Source of the DNA: Candidatus Thorarchaeota archaeon
GTDB lineage: Archaea > Asgardarchaeota > Thorarchaeia > Thorarchaeales > Thorarchaeaceae
Length of the DNA: 43,390 nucleotides
Assembly (NCBI GenBank): GCA_019894665.1
Contig: JAGXOC010000002.1
Coordinates: forward strand, 1-43,390
Direction of reading: 5' to 3'
Position numbers and translations under genes: made by a program. Under the pieces are notes generated by a model. It worked only from the letters and a program-made list of their open reading frames with translations, made no database searches and was not told where the DNA came from. This document shows positions 24,030-33,483 of this stretch, in pieces (position 1 is the stretch's first letter; each line of letters starts with the position of its first letter).

Positions 24030-25058
24030 TTATGCTATTGAGTCACCGAATGAATCGGCATATTCCTGTTGAGCACTTGCTCCAAAGTCAAGTTCTCCTG
24101 CAAAGTGACAGGCAACGAGGTGACCACCACCGACATCTCGCAGTGGAGGTTCTTCCATCTTGCAGACATTCTGCGCAAAGATGCATCGAGGATAAAACCT
24201 ACATCCTGGAGGTGGATTAATTGGACTAGGAACTTCACCTGCCAAGATTACTGCTCTTCCGGAGAACTCTGGATCGGGGATAGGTACTGCAGACACAAGT
24301 GCAAAGGTATAGGGATGCAACGATTTCCTGAAAATGTCGTAGGGGGTTTTTTCAACTATCTTGCCCAGATACATGACAGCAAGACTATCACTCATGTGCT
24401 TGACAACAGACAGGTTATGTGAAATGAACATGTAAGTTAAATCGAACTCCTCCTGAAGGTCCTTCATGAGGTTTAATGTTTGAGCCTGTACCGACACATC
24501 AGTGCTTGATGTAGGTTCGTCCATGACAACAAACTTAGGATTGAGTGCCAGTGCTCGTGCAATGCAGATACGTTGCCTCTGGCCGCCAGAAAACTCATGC
24601 GGAAATCTGTTGAGATGAGCTTCTGTAAGACCGACCTTTTCAAGAAGGCTCAGGACCATATCTCTCATCTTTCGACCCTTTGCAACTCCGTTCACAACCA
24701 ATGGTTCTCCAATGGAGTTCTTGATTGTGACTCGGGGGTCAAGTGATGCCATTGGGTCTTGGAACACAATCTGCATGTTGAATCGGACTTTCCTAAGAGC
24801 TCGTCCTTTGAGCTCTGTGATATCTTCTTCATCAAAATAGATCTTACCACTTGTAGGTTCCATAAGCCGAAGGATAGTACGTCCAAGTGTCGTCTTTCCA
24901 CACCCGCTCTCCCCTACAACGCCAAGTGTTTCGCCTTTCTTGATTTCGAGATTCACACCGTCAACAGCATGTACTTTTCCGATGACCTTCCGAAATACAC
25001 CTCCGGTTAGTGGAAAGTGTTTCTTGAGATCTTCAGTACGAATTAATAATTCACTCAT
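24030..25058 (-). CDS. Peptide ABC transporter ATP-binding protein, OppF/DppF type
   Basis: ATPase subunit of the complete transporter encoded at 24030-31154. Walker [10 protein letters not shown] is at residues 49-57; Q-loop [12 protein letters not shown], signature FSGGQRQR, Walker B FVVMDEP and H-loop SHN (His kept, next residue Asn rather than Asp). The C-terminal domain has [15 protein letters not shown] and ACHFAGEL. Its length of 342 aa is normal. ATG 25058 is preceded by a strong GGAGGA, and the OppD stop at 25072 is 13 bases upstream. Last of the four minus-strand genes. Confidence 0.94.
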   Translation of the reverse strand: MSELLIRTEDLKKHFPLTGGVFRKVIGKVHAVDGVNLEIKKGETLGVVGESGCGKTTLGRTILRLMEPTSGKIYFDEEDITELKGRALRKVRFNMQIVFQDPMASLDPRVTIKNSIGEPLVVNGVAKGRKMRDMVLSLLEKVGLTEAHLNRFPHEFSGGQRQRICIARALALNPKFVVMDEPTSSTDVSVQAQTLNLMKDLQEEFDLTYMFISHNLSVVKHMSDSLAVMYLGKIVEKTPYDIFRKSLHPYTFALVSAVPIPDPEFSGRAVILAGEVPSPINPPPGCRFYPRCIFAQNVCKMEEPPLRDVGGGHLVACHFAGELDFGASAQQEYADSFGDSIA

Positions 25059-25071
25059 TCATTTTTCCTCC

Positions 25072-26223
25072 TCAGCTTCGCAAGGGATGGTGACAAGCCA
25101 CCCAGTGACCTGGTTCAAGCTCTTCGAGAAGTGGCTTCTTCTCTTTGCATACGGAAGTTGCATAATCACACCGGGGATGAAAACGACATCCCGTTGGAGG
25201 TGTGATTAGATTTGGTACAGTTCCTCTGATCTGAGGTAGTCGATCTTTCACTTCATGGAGTTTCGGCACAGCGATCAAGAGACCAGCGGTGTAGGGATGA
25301 AGTGGTTTTGCGAAGATTTCTTCAGTGGCACACGACTCAACAGTTGTTCCAGCGTACATGACATTGACCCAATTGCAGGTTTCTGCAACTACGCCCATGT
25401 CATGCGTGATGACGATGATTGAGGTTCCAATTTCTGCCTTCAGCTGGTTCAATAGCAGAAGCACCTGTGCTTGCACAGTGACATCCAGGGCAGTTGTCGC
25501 TTCGTCACAGATCAAGATACTTGGATTACAAGCAAGTGACATAGCAATCAATGCCCTTTGTCGCATTCCGCCTGAAAGCTCATGTGGATACTGATTCACG
25601 ACCTGTTCAGGTGCAGGCATTCGGACCAACCTAAGCATCTCAATAGCTTTTAGCTTAGCGGCTTCTCGCATTGATTTCTTATCTGGTTCAGGTGGATCAT
25701 CTAGCTGTTGTCTATAGTAGGAAATCTTGCCTTCGATTTCAGCACGATTCTCATCAGACGTTGCTTCAGATAGCGTAAGCTCGAGCTTTGCTATCTTCAT
25801 GTACAGGACATCCATTGCGAGGTTCTGGTGAAGTTCAATTACTTCAGCAATCTGGTCGCCAATTCGAAATACAGGATTGGGATATGTCGCAGGGTCTTGG
25901 AACACAATTGAAATTCGGTTCCCTCGGATCTCAAGCATCTCTTCGAGTTCGAGCTTTGCAAGGTCTAGTTCGATTGTTTCCTTTGTTTCAAAGTCTTGAT
26001 CGAAGAACAGAATCTGCCCGTCATCAAGTCTTCCAGGAGCTTCAATAAGACGAAGAATAGACTTGGCTGTGACTGACTTGCCACAACCTGTCTCTCCGAC
26101 AACACCCATTGTGTCTCCACGACGAAGGAACATCTCGACACCATCGAGTGCCTTTACGATACCTTCGTAGGTGTAGAAGTTCACATACAGATCCTTCACA
26201 TGTAGGACTAATTCATCGGACAT
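25072..26223 (-). CDS. Peptide ABC transporter ATP-binding protein, OppD/DppD type, with coiled-coil insertion
   Basis: ATPase partner of the OppF protein encoded downstream. Walker A GETGCGKS (43-50), Q-loop [12 protein letters not shown], signature LSGGMRQR, Walker B ILICDEA and H-loop THD are intact; [15 protein letters not shown] and ACHHP form the C-terminal peptide-transporter domain. An unusual charged, heptad-like segment of about 60 residues (from about [19 protein letters not shown] to [11 protein letters not shown]) lies between Q-loop and signature, where ordinary OppD has a short helical subdomain. ATG 26223 with AAGGAGATGA upstream is preferred to a longer frame that runs into the permease gene. 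383 aa. Confidence 0.93.
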   Translation of the reverse strand: MSDELVLHVKDLYVNFYTYEGIVKALDGVEMFLRRGDTMGVVGETGCGKSVTAKSILRLIEAPGRLDDGQILFFDQDFETKETIELDLAKLELEEMLEIRGNRISIVFQDPATYPNPVFRIGDQIAEVIELHQNLAMDVLYMKIAKLELTLSEATSDENRAEIEGKISYYRQQLDDPPEPDKKSMREAAKLKAIEMLRLVRMPAPEQVVNQYPHELSGGMRQRALIAMSLACNPSILICDEATTALDVTVQAQVLLLLNQLKAEIGTSIIVITHDMGVVAETCNWVNVMYAGTTVESCATEEIFAKPLHPYTAGLLIAVPKLHEVKDRLPQIRGTVPNLITPPTGCRFHPRCDYATSVCKEKKPLLEELEPGHWVACHHPLRS

Positions 26224-26230
26224 AGTTGTG

Positions 26231-27940
26231 TCATCTCCTTCTAAGCTTGGGATCCAAGATGTCCCTAATCCCATCTCCAACAAGATTGAATGATAGAGCT
26301 GTGACAAGTATTGCGAGTCCGGGATAGAGTGTCATCCAGGGTGCGCTGAGAATGTAGTTCTGACCTCTGGCAATCATCATTCCCCACTCTGCAGTACCAA
26401 CTGGCGGACCAAATCCGATGAAGGCTAGACCAGCAGCTACCAATAGCACGGAGCCAATATCCATCGTAGCTTGAACAATCACTGGTTGAATCGTATTCGG
26501 AAGTATATGACTGAACAGGATTCTTGAGTCGCTTGCGCCAGAAGAACGTGCAGCCTCAATGTAGAGCTTCTCACGTTCTGAGAGAACTTGGCCTCTTACA
26601 AGACGAGCATACGTAGGCCACCAAGTAATCATAAGCGCAATACTAATTGTCTCTAGACTGCGCACACCTATAGCCATTACAATGGCCATGGCTAGTACAA
26701 GACCTGGAAATGCGAAGAAGATGTCAGTGATCCGCATCACGAGCTCATCCAGTTTCCCGCCATAATACCCAGAAGCCGCACCAATGATTGCACCGAAAGA
26801 TAGTGCAACCATAACTACACTGAGTGCAATTTTCAGGTCCTCCTGTGCACCCCAAATGATTCGACTGTAGATATCACCACCATAACTGTCAGTACCCCAG
26901 ATATGAACAGGGAAGATACTGAAGTAAGAGATGACAACTCTAGTATTGACAGACCATGCGTTTGTCTTTTGAGATGCGGTGAATTGAAGCTCCCAAACAT
27001 AGCCACCTGTTTCATCTGGAAGTTCAATATATTGCAATAGACTCTCATCGACAACAGACGCATTCGCATAGAGATAGGATTGTCGTTGGGATACTGTCAT
27101 ATCTTCGTAATCTGTCACATTGAGACTATAGATTCGAAAAGTGATATTCACTGATACGACATCCACACCAGTCTCTAGTTCAGAAACCCCAATGAATAAT
27201 TTCGGAATCTCAACAGTTTCTAGATATTTTTGTGTTATTGTCAATTGTTGATAGTAGTAATCTGGCATTATGTCAGGATTTAATGTAGTATCTTCAAAGA
27301 GATACTCATAGTTTTGTTTAATGTCATTGCTTGATGAACCAGGTGGAAGTCTGACATCATCAAAGACCATGGTTGTTCCTGCGTATGTAGTAGTCCAAGG
27401 TGCTGTGATAGCAACCATAACCATGAATGAAATGAGTAGGATACCAACCACAACCAACGGACTCTTCCGTATGAGGTGTAGCGTGAACCGAGTTTCTTTG
27501 ATGCGGGGTTTCGTGTCTTCAACAAACTCTTCAAACCAGTAGTATCTCACACCAGGTATGAATATCAAGAGTAACTGAAAGACGATGAGAATCATAAAGA
27601 TGAGACCTATCGTTCCCAAAGTTGCGTAAACAACAGTCAAAAATACGTACAAGTAGAATGACGTTCCGAAAGCATCAGACACGCGCTCCATGACACCCTG
27701 ATTCGCTCTTATCAGGAAGAAAGACAAGACGAGAATTATGAGACTCTGTAATATCCATTCACTGACGAAAGCTGGGACTTCTAGTGATACCCCCATCCAT
27801 CCTTGGATTGTATAGGCCATGTTTCCAAGAACTATTATTCCACCGAATAACAGACTGGCCATAACAAATATGATCTGTATCAGACTGAGGAGTTTTGCTA
27901 TTGTTTCATTTCCATTATTATTCTGAACATCTGTTTCCAT
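26231..27940 (-). CDS. Peptide ABC transporter permease, DppC type, with extra N-terminal helices and large external loop
   Basis: A 569-residue DppC-like permease, nearly twice the usual length. Residues about 15-130 contain four hydrophobic helices not found in standard DppC; the canonical first helix is at about 158-178. Between it and the conserved HIWGTDSYGGDIYSR (346-360) lies about 165 residues of hydrophilic, strand-rich sequence, where most family members have 20-40; several NxT/S sites are consistent with an exterior location. The remaining part is a normal BPD_transp_1 domain with EAA loop EAARSSGASDSRILF. ATG 27940 with GGAGGATG nine bases upstream is preferred to an ATG at 27949 that abuts the motif. 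Operon with DppB, OppD and OppF. Confidence 0.92.
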   Translation of the reverse strand: METDVQNNNGNETIAKLLSLIQIIFVMASLLFGGIIVLGNMAYTIQGWMGVSLEVPAFVSEWILQSLIILVLSFFLIRANQGVMERVSDAFGTSFYLYVFLTVVYATLGTIGLIFMILIVFQLLLIFIPGVRYYWFEEFVEDTKPRIKETRFTLHLIRKSPLVVVGILLISFMVMVAITAPWTTTYAGTTMVFDDVRLPPGSSSNDIKQNYEYLFEDTTLNPDIMPDYYYQQLTITQKYLETVEIPKLFIGVSELETGVDVVSVNITFRIYSLNVTDYEDMTVSQRQSYLYANASVVDESLLQYIELPDETGGYVWELQFTASQKTNAWSVNTRVVISYFSIFPVHIWGTDSYGGDIYSRIIWGAQEDLKIALSVVMVALSFGAIIGAASGYYGGKLDELVMRITDIFFAFPGLVLAMAIVMAIGVRSLETISIALMITWWPTYARLVRGQVLSEREKLYIEAARSSGASDSRILFSHILPNTIQPVIVQATMDIGSVLLVAAGLAFIGFGPPVGTAEWGMMIARGQNYILSAPWMTLYPGLAILVTALSFNLVGDGIRDILDPKLRRR

Positions 27941-27956
27941 AGCTAGCATCCTCCAA

Positions 27957-28994
27957 TCAACCAAATCTAATCCTCGGATCCAAAACACCGTATATCATAT
28001 CAACTATGAAATTCGCTATGACGAAAATAAATGCAACAAGCAGAGTGAACCCGTTAATGGCGGCTATATCTGAGTTGAGAATTGAATTAGTCGCCCACCG
28101 TCCAAGCCCAGGCCAATTGAATATAGTTTCTGTCAAAACAGCTCCGGTTATCAGTCCACCGAATGCCAGACCAATAACAGTCACGGTGGGGATGAGTGCA
28201 TTCCTCAGAGCATGCTTGTATATCACGACTCTCTCACTGAGCCCCTTAGACTTTGCAAGCGTGATGTAATCCTCTTTTATAACCTCTAGCATACTTGAGC
28301 GCATCATTCTTGTGATGATTGCAAGAGTGATGTATCCGAGACAGAAAGCAGGCATAATAAGATGGACAACAGCATCCAAAAACAAGGCTGGATTATGTTC
28401 AAACAAAAGCGAATCTATGAGCAGAAATCCTGTTGTGGGTTGCCAAGATCCGAATGCACGAAAATTGTAACGATCTCCACCGGGTAAATGTGGCAGGTCC
28501 CAAACGGATAACTGATAGAATAATACATACTTGAGCATCAGTCCAAACCAGAAAATTGGCATCGACACACCAATAAGCGCAAAGACACGTGTGACGTGAT
28601 CTGCAGCTTTGTCCTTTCGTGTTGCAGAGATAATACCTAGTGGGATACCAAGAACGATAGCGATGGACATAGCAACGATGGAAAGTTCAATAGTTGCTGG
28701 AAACAATCTGGCAAGAACGGTAAGAACAGGTTGATCCGCTCCCGTAGTTGTACTAACGCCCCAATCTCCCTGGAATAAGGCAGTCAAATACAGGAAGTAC
28801 TGTACGACTAGGGGTGCGTCCAGTCCTCGTGCTCGGATAATACCGGGTATTGCTGCGTCCGGGGTTCTCTCTGTGACGTACATAGCTAAGGGATCACCGA
28901 CTACGTACGAGAGGAACCATGTTATTGTTAAAACACCAAAAATAACAGGAATTGCCAAGATTATCCTTCGTAGTACAAAGTCTCTGAGTTTCAT
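27957..28994 (-). CDS. Peptide ABC transporter permease, DppB/OppB type
   Basis: A 345-residue permease with six helices and the DppB hallmarks: N-terminal MKLRDFVLRRIILAIPVIFG, the VGDP motif after the first helix, the EAA loop region around DYITLAKSKGLSERVVIYKHALRN, and the terminal VDMIYGVLDPRIRFG. It forms the membrane channel with the DppC protein encoded next. ATG 28994 has GAGGGT upstream. First gene of the minus-strand part of the transporter; its promoter lies in the 282-base divergent region shared with the solute-binding protein gene. Confidence 0.95.
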   Translation of the reverse strand: MKLRDFVLRRIILAIPVIFGVLTITWFLSYVVGDPLAMYVTERTPDAAIPGIIRARGLDAPLVVQYFLYLTALFQGDWGVSTTTGADQPVLTVLARLFPATIELSIVAMSIAIVLGIPLGIISATRKDKAADHVTRVFALIGVSMPIFWFGLMLKYVLFYQLSVWDLPHLPGGDRYNFRAFGSWQPTTGFLLIDSLLFEHNPALFLDAVVHLIMPAFCLGYITLAIITRMMRSSMLEVIKEDYITLAKSKGLSERVVIYKHALRNALIPTVTVIGLAFGGLITGAVLTETIFNWPGLGRWATNSILNSDIAAINGFTLLVAFIFVIANFIVDMIYGVLDPRIRFG

Positions 28995-29117
28995 GAGTGA
29001 ACCCTCGATGATGCTTGTTTACATTTATAGGAATCCAATCTCGTAAACTATTGCTGCCGACCGTGTGTAATACTTAAGGTTTTGGTTGCCATCAACGGTG
29101 ATTTGAAGCATTTTCAA

Positions 29118-29149
29118 ACACCTAGCCTACCCGTAAGTATATTAGGTGT
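29118..29149. promoter_or_regulatory. Inverted repeat around a TATA-like box in the transporter divergent promoter
   Basis: ACACCTA at 29118-29124 is the exact complement of TAGGTGT at 29143-29149, and TAAGTATATT, a TATA-like stretch, lies between them at about 29134-29143. The arms flank the likely promoter of the binding-protein gene at 29277, so a dimeric regulator could block it. The rest of 28995-29276 contains no gene I can support; a second TATA-like TAATACTTAAG lies near 29067-29080. Confidence 0.35.
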
Positions 29150-29276
29150 AAATCCTCTGCGAGGTCTAATAGCGTAGTTAGGTTGGTTAATTGTTTAGTT
29201 ACATTACTACTTGCCTAGCTTGTTGTTACGGTCCATTCAATGGATCGTTCATAGCGCAACTTTTAGAAAACACGAG

Positions 29277-31154
29277 ATGGATAACATGGAGAGAAATCAA
29301 TTAATTGCTGTTATCGTAATCGTTGTGATTATAGGTTCTGCTGGAGCATATATATTGTTACAGCCTCCTGCAGTACAACTTGCTGAGGATCAGACAATCA
29401 TTTTTGAAACGATTGCTCTTCCTGAGTATGTCGACCCACACAAGGACTACGAATCAGCTGGTTCCCACGTAAGTCTCAACGTCTATGAGACGTTGTTTAC
29501 GTACCCCTGGGATTCCGCAGACACAACACCATCTGTTCCATTACTTGCGGAAAGCGTACTAATATCATCAGATGGAATGACCTACACATTCACACTCCGT
29601 CAAGGAATCACATTCCATGATGGAACAGCCTTCAATGCCTCAGCCGTACAGATGAACTTCTGGAGAATGCTAGGACGTGGATGGGATGATGGCTTTGGTC
29701 CACAGTGGATAGTTGCTGAACCAATCCTTGGTGGCCAGGCCATTGAGGATGCAGTATACGAGTATGGAGACAGAAGTCCCCAACACATCGGTAATTGGAC
29801 AGAATGGCAGGCAAACTCTGGCGCAATTGAAGTCGTGAGTGAGTTCGTTGTGGATGTGCATCTTGCATATCCCTTTGCACCATTCATTCCTGGAATAACC
29901 TATGCATGCGCTGCAATGATCAGCCCAACCTACTTCATGGCTCACGGTGGAATGTCGCCTGAGAGTGATGATTTTTGGATGGATAGTCATACATGCGGGA
30001 CTGGTCCATACATCTTTGAGGAATGGATTGATAATGATAGGCTCACGGTAGTTCTCAATGAAAACTATTGGAGAGAAGCAGATGCAAAGACCACTCATCC
30101 CTTTGCAGGCTCCATCACTCAGGTCACATGGAAGAAGAACATAGATATCAACAGCAGGATGTTAAACCTCCAGGCTGGAGAAACTGACTACTGTGATTGG
30201 CAGGCAACCAATGCCTATGACATCTACAACAACGTTACCGACCGTGGTGACGGTACATTACAGAGCATCAACCCTGAGGTCAAGGTCTGGACAGGTCTAC
30301 CAAACTACAACGTCATGTTCTTAGGATTCAACATGAACGAGTACCTGAACTACACAGGCGAGATCGTTGAGAACCCATTCCAAGACTGGGAGTTAAGAAC
30401 AGCGATGTCCTACGCATTCGACTATGATGCCCTCATTGACAATGTCATGAACGGAATTGCTACACCGTTAGCAGGCTGTATTCCAAAAGGTCTGATGGGA
30501 TACAATGATGCTTTGCTCCCGTACGTACAGGACTTGGATGAGGCAGTAATACACTGGAACCTAGCCATGGACAATGGTCTGGATGATATCCTAGCAAACA
30601 ACTCCTTCCAGGTGAACATCTACTACAACGAGGGTAATGACGCCCGTGAGGCCTCAAGTCTGCTGCTCAAGCAGGCCCTTGAGGAGATCATTGCTGATCC
30701 GGCTTCCGAAGATCCCTCCACGACACTTACCATCGATGTATATGGTCTTGAATGGGCAAGCTATCTATACCAGGTCAGGAACAGACAACTACCGGTCTTC
30801 TTCCTCGGTTGGATGCCTGACTATGCACACCCAGATAACTACGCAGGACCCTTTGTAAAGAGCACTGGTACCTACCCGTACAGGATGGGTCTAGAAGGCT
30901 CAACCGGTGAAGGCGGTGTTGTTTGGGATCATGAAAAGGTCAATGGTTGGATTGCTGCTGGATCTCAGGAAACTGATGTTGCTGCAGCGGAAGCAATCTA
31001 TGCGGATATCCTACAGGAGATCTTTGACCACAATGCGTTCATCTGGGGCTACCAAGCAATTGAATTCCACGTCGAAGGTGCCTGGATGGAAGGATATGTG
31101 TTCAACCCAATGAAAGATGAGTACTTCTACCACTACTACAAGGTTGTAATTTAG
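29277..31154 (+). CDS. Peptide ABC transporter solute-binding protein (SBP family 5), membrane anchored
   Basis: Extracellular substrate-binding protein of the family 5 (DppA/OppA) type, serving the divergently encoded permeases and ATPases. An N-terminal helix (IAVIVIVVIIGSAGAYILL) anchors it; no lipobox Cys follows, as is usual for archaeal anchored binding proteins. The mature domain has family segments LAESVLISSDGMTYTFTLR, GITFHDGTAFNASAV and CGTGPYIFEEW, and ends with VFNPMKDEYFY. Acidic and tryptophan-rich composition is normal for the group. About 625 aa from ATG 29277; ATG 29286 is equally possible, and a TTG start at 29211 would add a segment before the anchor. Followed by a terminator at 31196-31219. 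Confidence 0.94.
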   Translation: MDNMERNQLIAVIVIVVIIGSAGAYILLQPPAVQLAEDQTIIFETIALPEYVDPHKDYESAGSHVSLNVYETLFTYPWDSADTTPSVPLLAESVLISSDGMTYTFTLRQGITFHDGTAFNASAVQMNFWRMLGRGWDDGFGPQWIVAEPILGGQAIEDAVYEYGDRSPQHIGNWTEWQANSGAIEVVSEFVVDVHLAYPFAPFIPGITYACAAMISPTYFMAHGGMSPESDDFWMDSHTCGTGPYIFEEWIDNDRLTVVLNENYWREADAKTTHPFAGSITQVTWKKNIDINSRMLNLQAGETDYCDWQATNAYDIYNNVTDRGDGTLQSINPEVKVWTGLPNYNVMFLGFNMNEYLNYTGEIVENPFQDWELRTAMSYAFDYDALIDNVMNGIATPLAGCIPKGLMGYNDALLPYVQDLDEAVIHWNLAMDNGLDDILANNSFQVNIYYNEGNDAREASSLLLKQALEEIIADPASEDPSTTLTIDVYGLEWASYLYQVRNRQLPVFFLGWMPDYAHPDNYAGPFVKSTGTYPYRMGLEGSTGEGGVVWDHEKVNGWIAAGSQETDVAAAEAIYADILQEIFDHNAFIWGYQAIEFHVEGAWMEGYVFNPMKDEYFYHYYKVVI

Positions 31155-31195
31155 TAGTGGACAAGAAGTAACTTATCAGCAATAGAACAAAATGT

Positions 31196-31234
31196 AGACC
31201 GGGGTTACCACCTCGGTCTCTCTTCTTATTTTTC
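31196..31234 (+). terminator. Hairpin terminator after the solute-binding protein
   Basis: AGACCGGGG at 31196-31204 pairs with CCTCGGTCT at 31211-31219 (nine pairs, one G-U) around a six-base loop, followed by a pyrimidine-rich CTCTTCTTATTTTTC tail. It lies 42 bases after the stop codon. Confidence 0.65.
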
Positions 31235-31331
31235 GGGCATGTTTTCAAGAGATTGAATGAGTTCATCTCATGGCCGAGTTGGAAACCCTTATAGCAAGAA
31301 TTTCGTGCACAATTTGCAGGTGCTCGAAAAC

Positions 31332-32237
31332 ATGCAAACCCCCAAGAAAACACAACGATTCGCAACAATGACCTCTCACCAAATGTTTACATTATGGTGG
31401 GAAGAGCGATGGGTTAGGAATCTTGTATTCTTACTAACACCTGTGGGAATCATCGATGCAACCTTTACAGTACTCCTTTTCAATGAGTTGGGTCATGGCT
31501 TCGAGTTTAACCCAATTGTACAGATAGCCCTTCAAAGTGAATGGTGGTTTGTGTGGTTCTTCATTGATGCAGTTTCCTTCTTCCTATTTGTTATGATGGC
31601 TGGATCATACTATTTGCATACTCGGAGAAGTCTGGTCAATAATCGGACTGGTCTTGTTTCAGGACTTGTAGCAATTAGAGTAGGTTTGGCTGCTCACAAT
31701 GTAATCAGATTCCAAGGAGCTTTCTCAGCAGTTTTCGGTGGTTTCATGTTTGGAGCGATTACTTTCATAATCATGGATAGTCTGCTTGATCGTACGAGTG
31801 ATGTGACTTGGCACGGGTTTAAACAGTGGTGGAAACATAAGACAGACAGATTCCATGATTACAGGCTTACTAAGAAAGTGCGCAAGTCAAAACGAGGAGA
31901 TGTAACACAGGTGGACGAAGAGAGTGAGAAAGAGATTCGTGCAGATCTGCCGAAAACAGCAGAATCAGATGTATCAAGTAGCGGTGGACTCTGGCGAAAA
32001 AGAGCGGCCTATCTAATGGGAGCAGTTGCTCTCTTCCTATTCATGCCCTACTTCCTTGTCTTCCTTGGAGATTTAACTGGAGTTTCTGCATTTACCGATA
32101 TCTATGGATCTTTGGTGTTTTGGAACGAACTATCCGCACCTGCATTCCTGATAGGATTCGTTACAATCTGCATATTCACTGCTAGCATCATGTATCTCAT
32201 TCTCCGATCATTTGAAGTTCAAGATGGCGCTTGGTAA
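31332..32237 (+). CDS. Membrane protein, DUF5658-like N-terminal half
   Basis: About 301 residues: three to four helices in the N-terminal half, a charged cytosolic linker (about 60 residues rich in K, E and D), then two C-terminal helices. The D..FTVLLF...G.GFEFNPIVQ segment followed by the WFVWFFIDAV helix resembles DUF5658-type membrane proteins; confidence in that match is modest. I prefer ATG 31332 because AGGTG stands nine bases before it and CCTTATAG at about 31287 is a fitting TATA box; an ATG at 31257 in the same frame would lie 22 bases after the upstream terminator. It ends before the ABC ATPase whose start at 32318 is 80 bases further. Confidence 0.65.
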   Translation: MQTPKKTQRFATMTSHQMFTLWWEERWVRNLVFLLTPVGIIDATFTVLLFNELGHGFEFNPIVQIALQSEWWFVWFFIDAVSFFLFVMMAGSYYLHTRRSLVNNRTGLVSGLVAIRVGLAAHNVIRFQGAFSAVFGGFMFGAITFIIMDSLLDRTSDVTWHGFKQWWKHKTDRFHDYRLTKKVRKSKRGDVTQVDEESEKEIRADLPKTAESDVSSSGGLWRKRAAYLMGAVALFLFMPYFLVFLGDLTGVSAFTDIYGSLVFWNELSAPAFLIGFVTICIFTASIMYLILRSFEVQDGAW

Positions 32238-32317
32238 GATTTCGACATTCTGCCAAGCATCATGCGTCTTCAACACGCTTTATTAGTGAAAAATCGCAAG
32301 CCCGCCTTGGTGTCAGT

Positions 32318-33403
32318 ATGGCCAAAGGTGATCCACTACTCATTTTGAAAAACCTGAAGGCTTACTATCCTTCCAAGAAAGGATTGGTCCGAGCAGTTGA
32401 TGATGTCTCTCTGGAAGTTCGAGAGGGAGAGTGTGTCGGAATTCTTGGAGAGAGTGGGTCTGGGAAGAGTAGCATGGCACTCGCAATAATGGGACTCTTT
32501 GAGAGAGTTGCAAGATTTTCTGCTGGAGCATCAAATGATCCTGAACTACGGAGAGCGTTTGAGAAAGGACTTCCGGGCTCTAAAGATATGCCAGGCGTGG
32601 GGGGAAGTGTCATCTTCAGAGGAAAAGACATGAGCACTCTATCGCAGGAAGAACTCGTTGCGATTCGAGGTCGTGAACTCTCACTCATTCCTCAAGGTCT
32701 TGGTCATGCTCTTAATCCTCAACACAGTATTGGGCACCAGACTGCTGAACCTCTTGTGGTGCACGAGGAGAATATCAGACTTCTTACACTGAAGAGGAAG
32801 GTTCTCGAATACCTGGGTCTTGTACAACTGGCTGATGCTAATCTTCGTTTTGTCATGGATCCTGGAAGTTTCAGTGGTGGCGAATCTCAACGTATACTCA
32901 TTGCCATGGCGCTTATCGCAGGACCGTATATGGTGATAGCAGATGAACCCACATCAGCTCTCGATGTAACAGTTCAAGCACAGATCATGAATGTCCTCAG
33001 GATGGTCCGTGATGAATTTGATGTCTCGCTCTTGCTCATCAGTCACGACGCAGGTGTTGTTGCCGAGATGGCAGACAGAGTTGCAATCATGTACGCAGGA
33101 AAGATAGTTGAATTTGCAAGTGCTGTGGCTGCCTTTCACGAACCCCAGCATCCGTATACGATGGGGCTAATGTCAAGTTTTCCAACCATTGCAATGATGC
33201 AGATGCGAGCAGGCAAGAAACCTAGACTAAGGGGAATTCCTGGAGACCCTCCTGATCTTTGTAACATACCAAAAGGATGTGCGTTTCATCCACGCTGCCA
33301 ATACACGATTGACATCTGCAAGGAAGAAATACCAGAATACAGAGAAGTCAAACCAGACCATTTCATACGATGTCATCGATATGGGGATATAGTGCAAGAA
33401 TAA
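32318..33403 (+). CDS. Orphan OppD-type peptide ABC ATPase
   Basis: A 361-residue OppD-like ATPase with complete motifs: Walker A GESGSGKSS (44-52), Q-loop IPQGLGHALNPQH, signature FSGGESQR, Walker B MVIADEP and H-loop ISHD. The C-terminal peptide-transporter domain has GCAFHPRCQY, ICKEE and RCHRYGD. It shares with the ATPase at 16031-17158 the opening PSKKGLVRAV-like segment, a charged insertion after Walker A and the PQG Q-loop, so the two are paralogues of one subfamily; only this copy is canonical. No permease or OppF gene is next to it. ATG 32318 with GGTG upstream is preferred to a longer frame from 32231 that overlaps the preceding gene. Confidence 0.92.
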   Translation: MAKGDPLLILKNLKAYYPSKKGLVRAVDDVSLEVREGECVGILGESGSGKSSMALAIMGLFERVARFSAGASNDPELRRAFEKGLPGSKDMPGVGGSVIFRGKDMSTLSQEELVAIRGRELSLIPQGLGHALNPQHSIGHQTAEPLVVHEENIRLLTLKRKVLEYLGLVQLADANLRFVMDPGSFSGGESQRILIAMALIAGPYMVIADEPTSALDVTVQAQIMNVLRMVRDEFDVSLLLISHDAGVVAEMADRVAIMYAGKIVEFASAVAAFHEPQHPYTMGLMSSFPTIAMMQMRAGKKPRLRGIPGDPPDLCNIPKGCAFHPRCQYTIDICKEEIPEYREVKPDHFIRCHRYGDIVQE

Positions 33404-33406
33404 GGT

Positions 33407-33438
33407 GTGAGCGCCATCGGGCGCTCACGGAGTTTTCT
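33407..33438 (+). terminator. Strong hairpin terminator after the orphan ATPase
   Basis: GTGAGCGCC at 33407-33415 pairs perfectly with GGCGCTCAC at 33420-33428 around an ATCG loop, followed by GGAGTTTTCTT. It begins four bases after the stop codon. Confidence 0.75.
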
Positions 33439-33483
33439 TAGATCAAGTCTGACCATCGATGGGTACTGTTTGATGTGAAGGTG

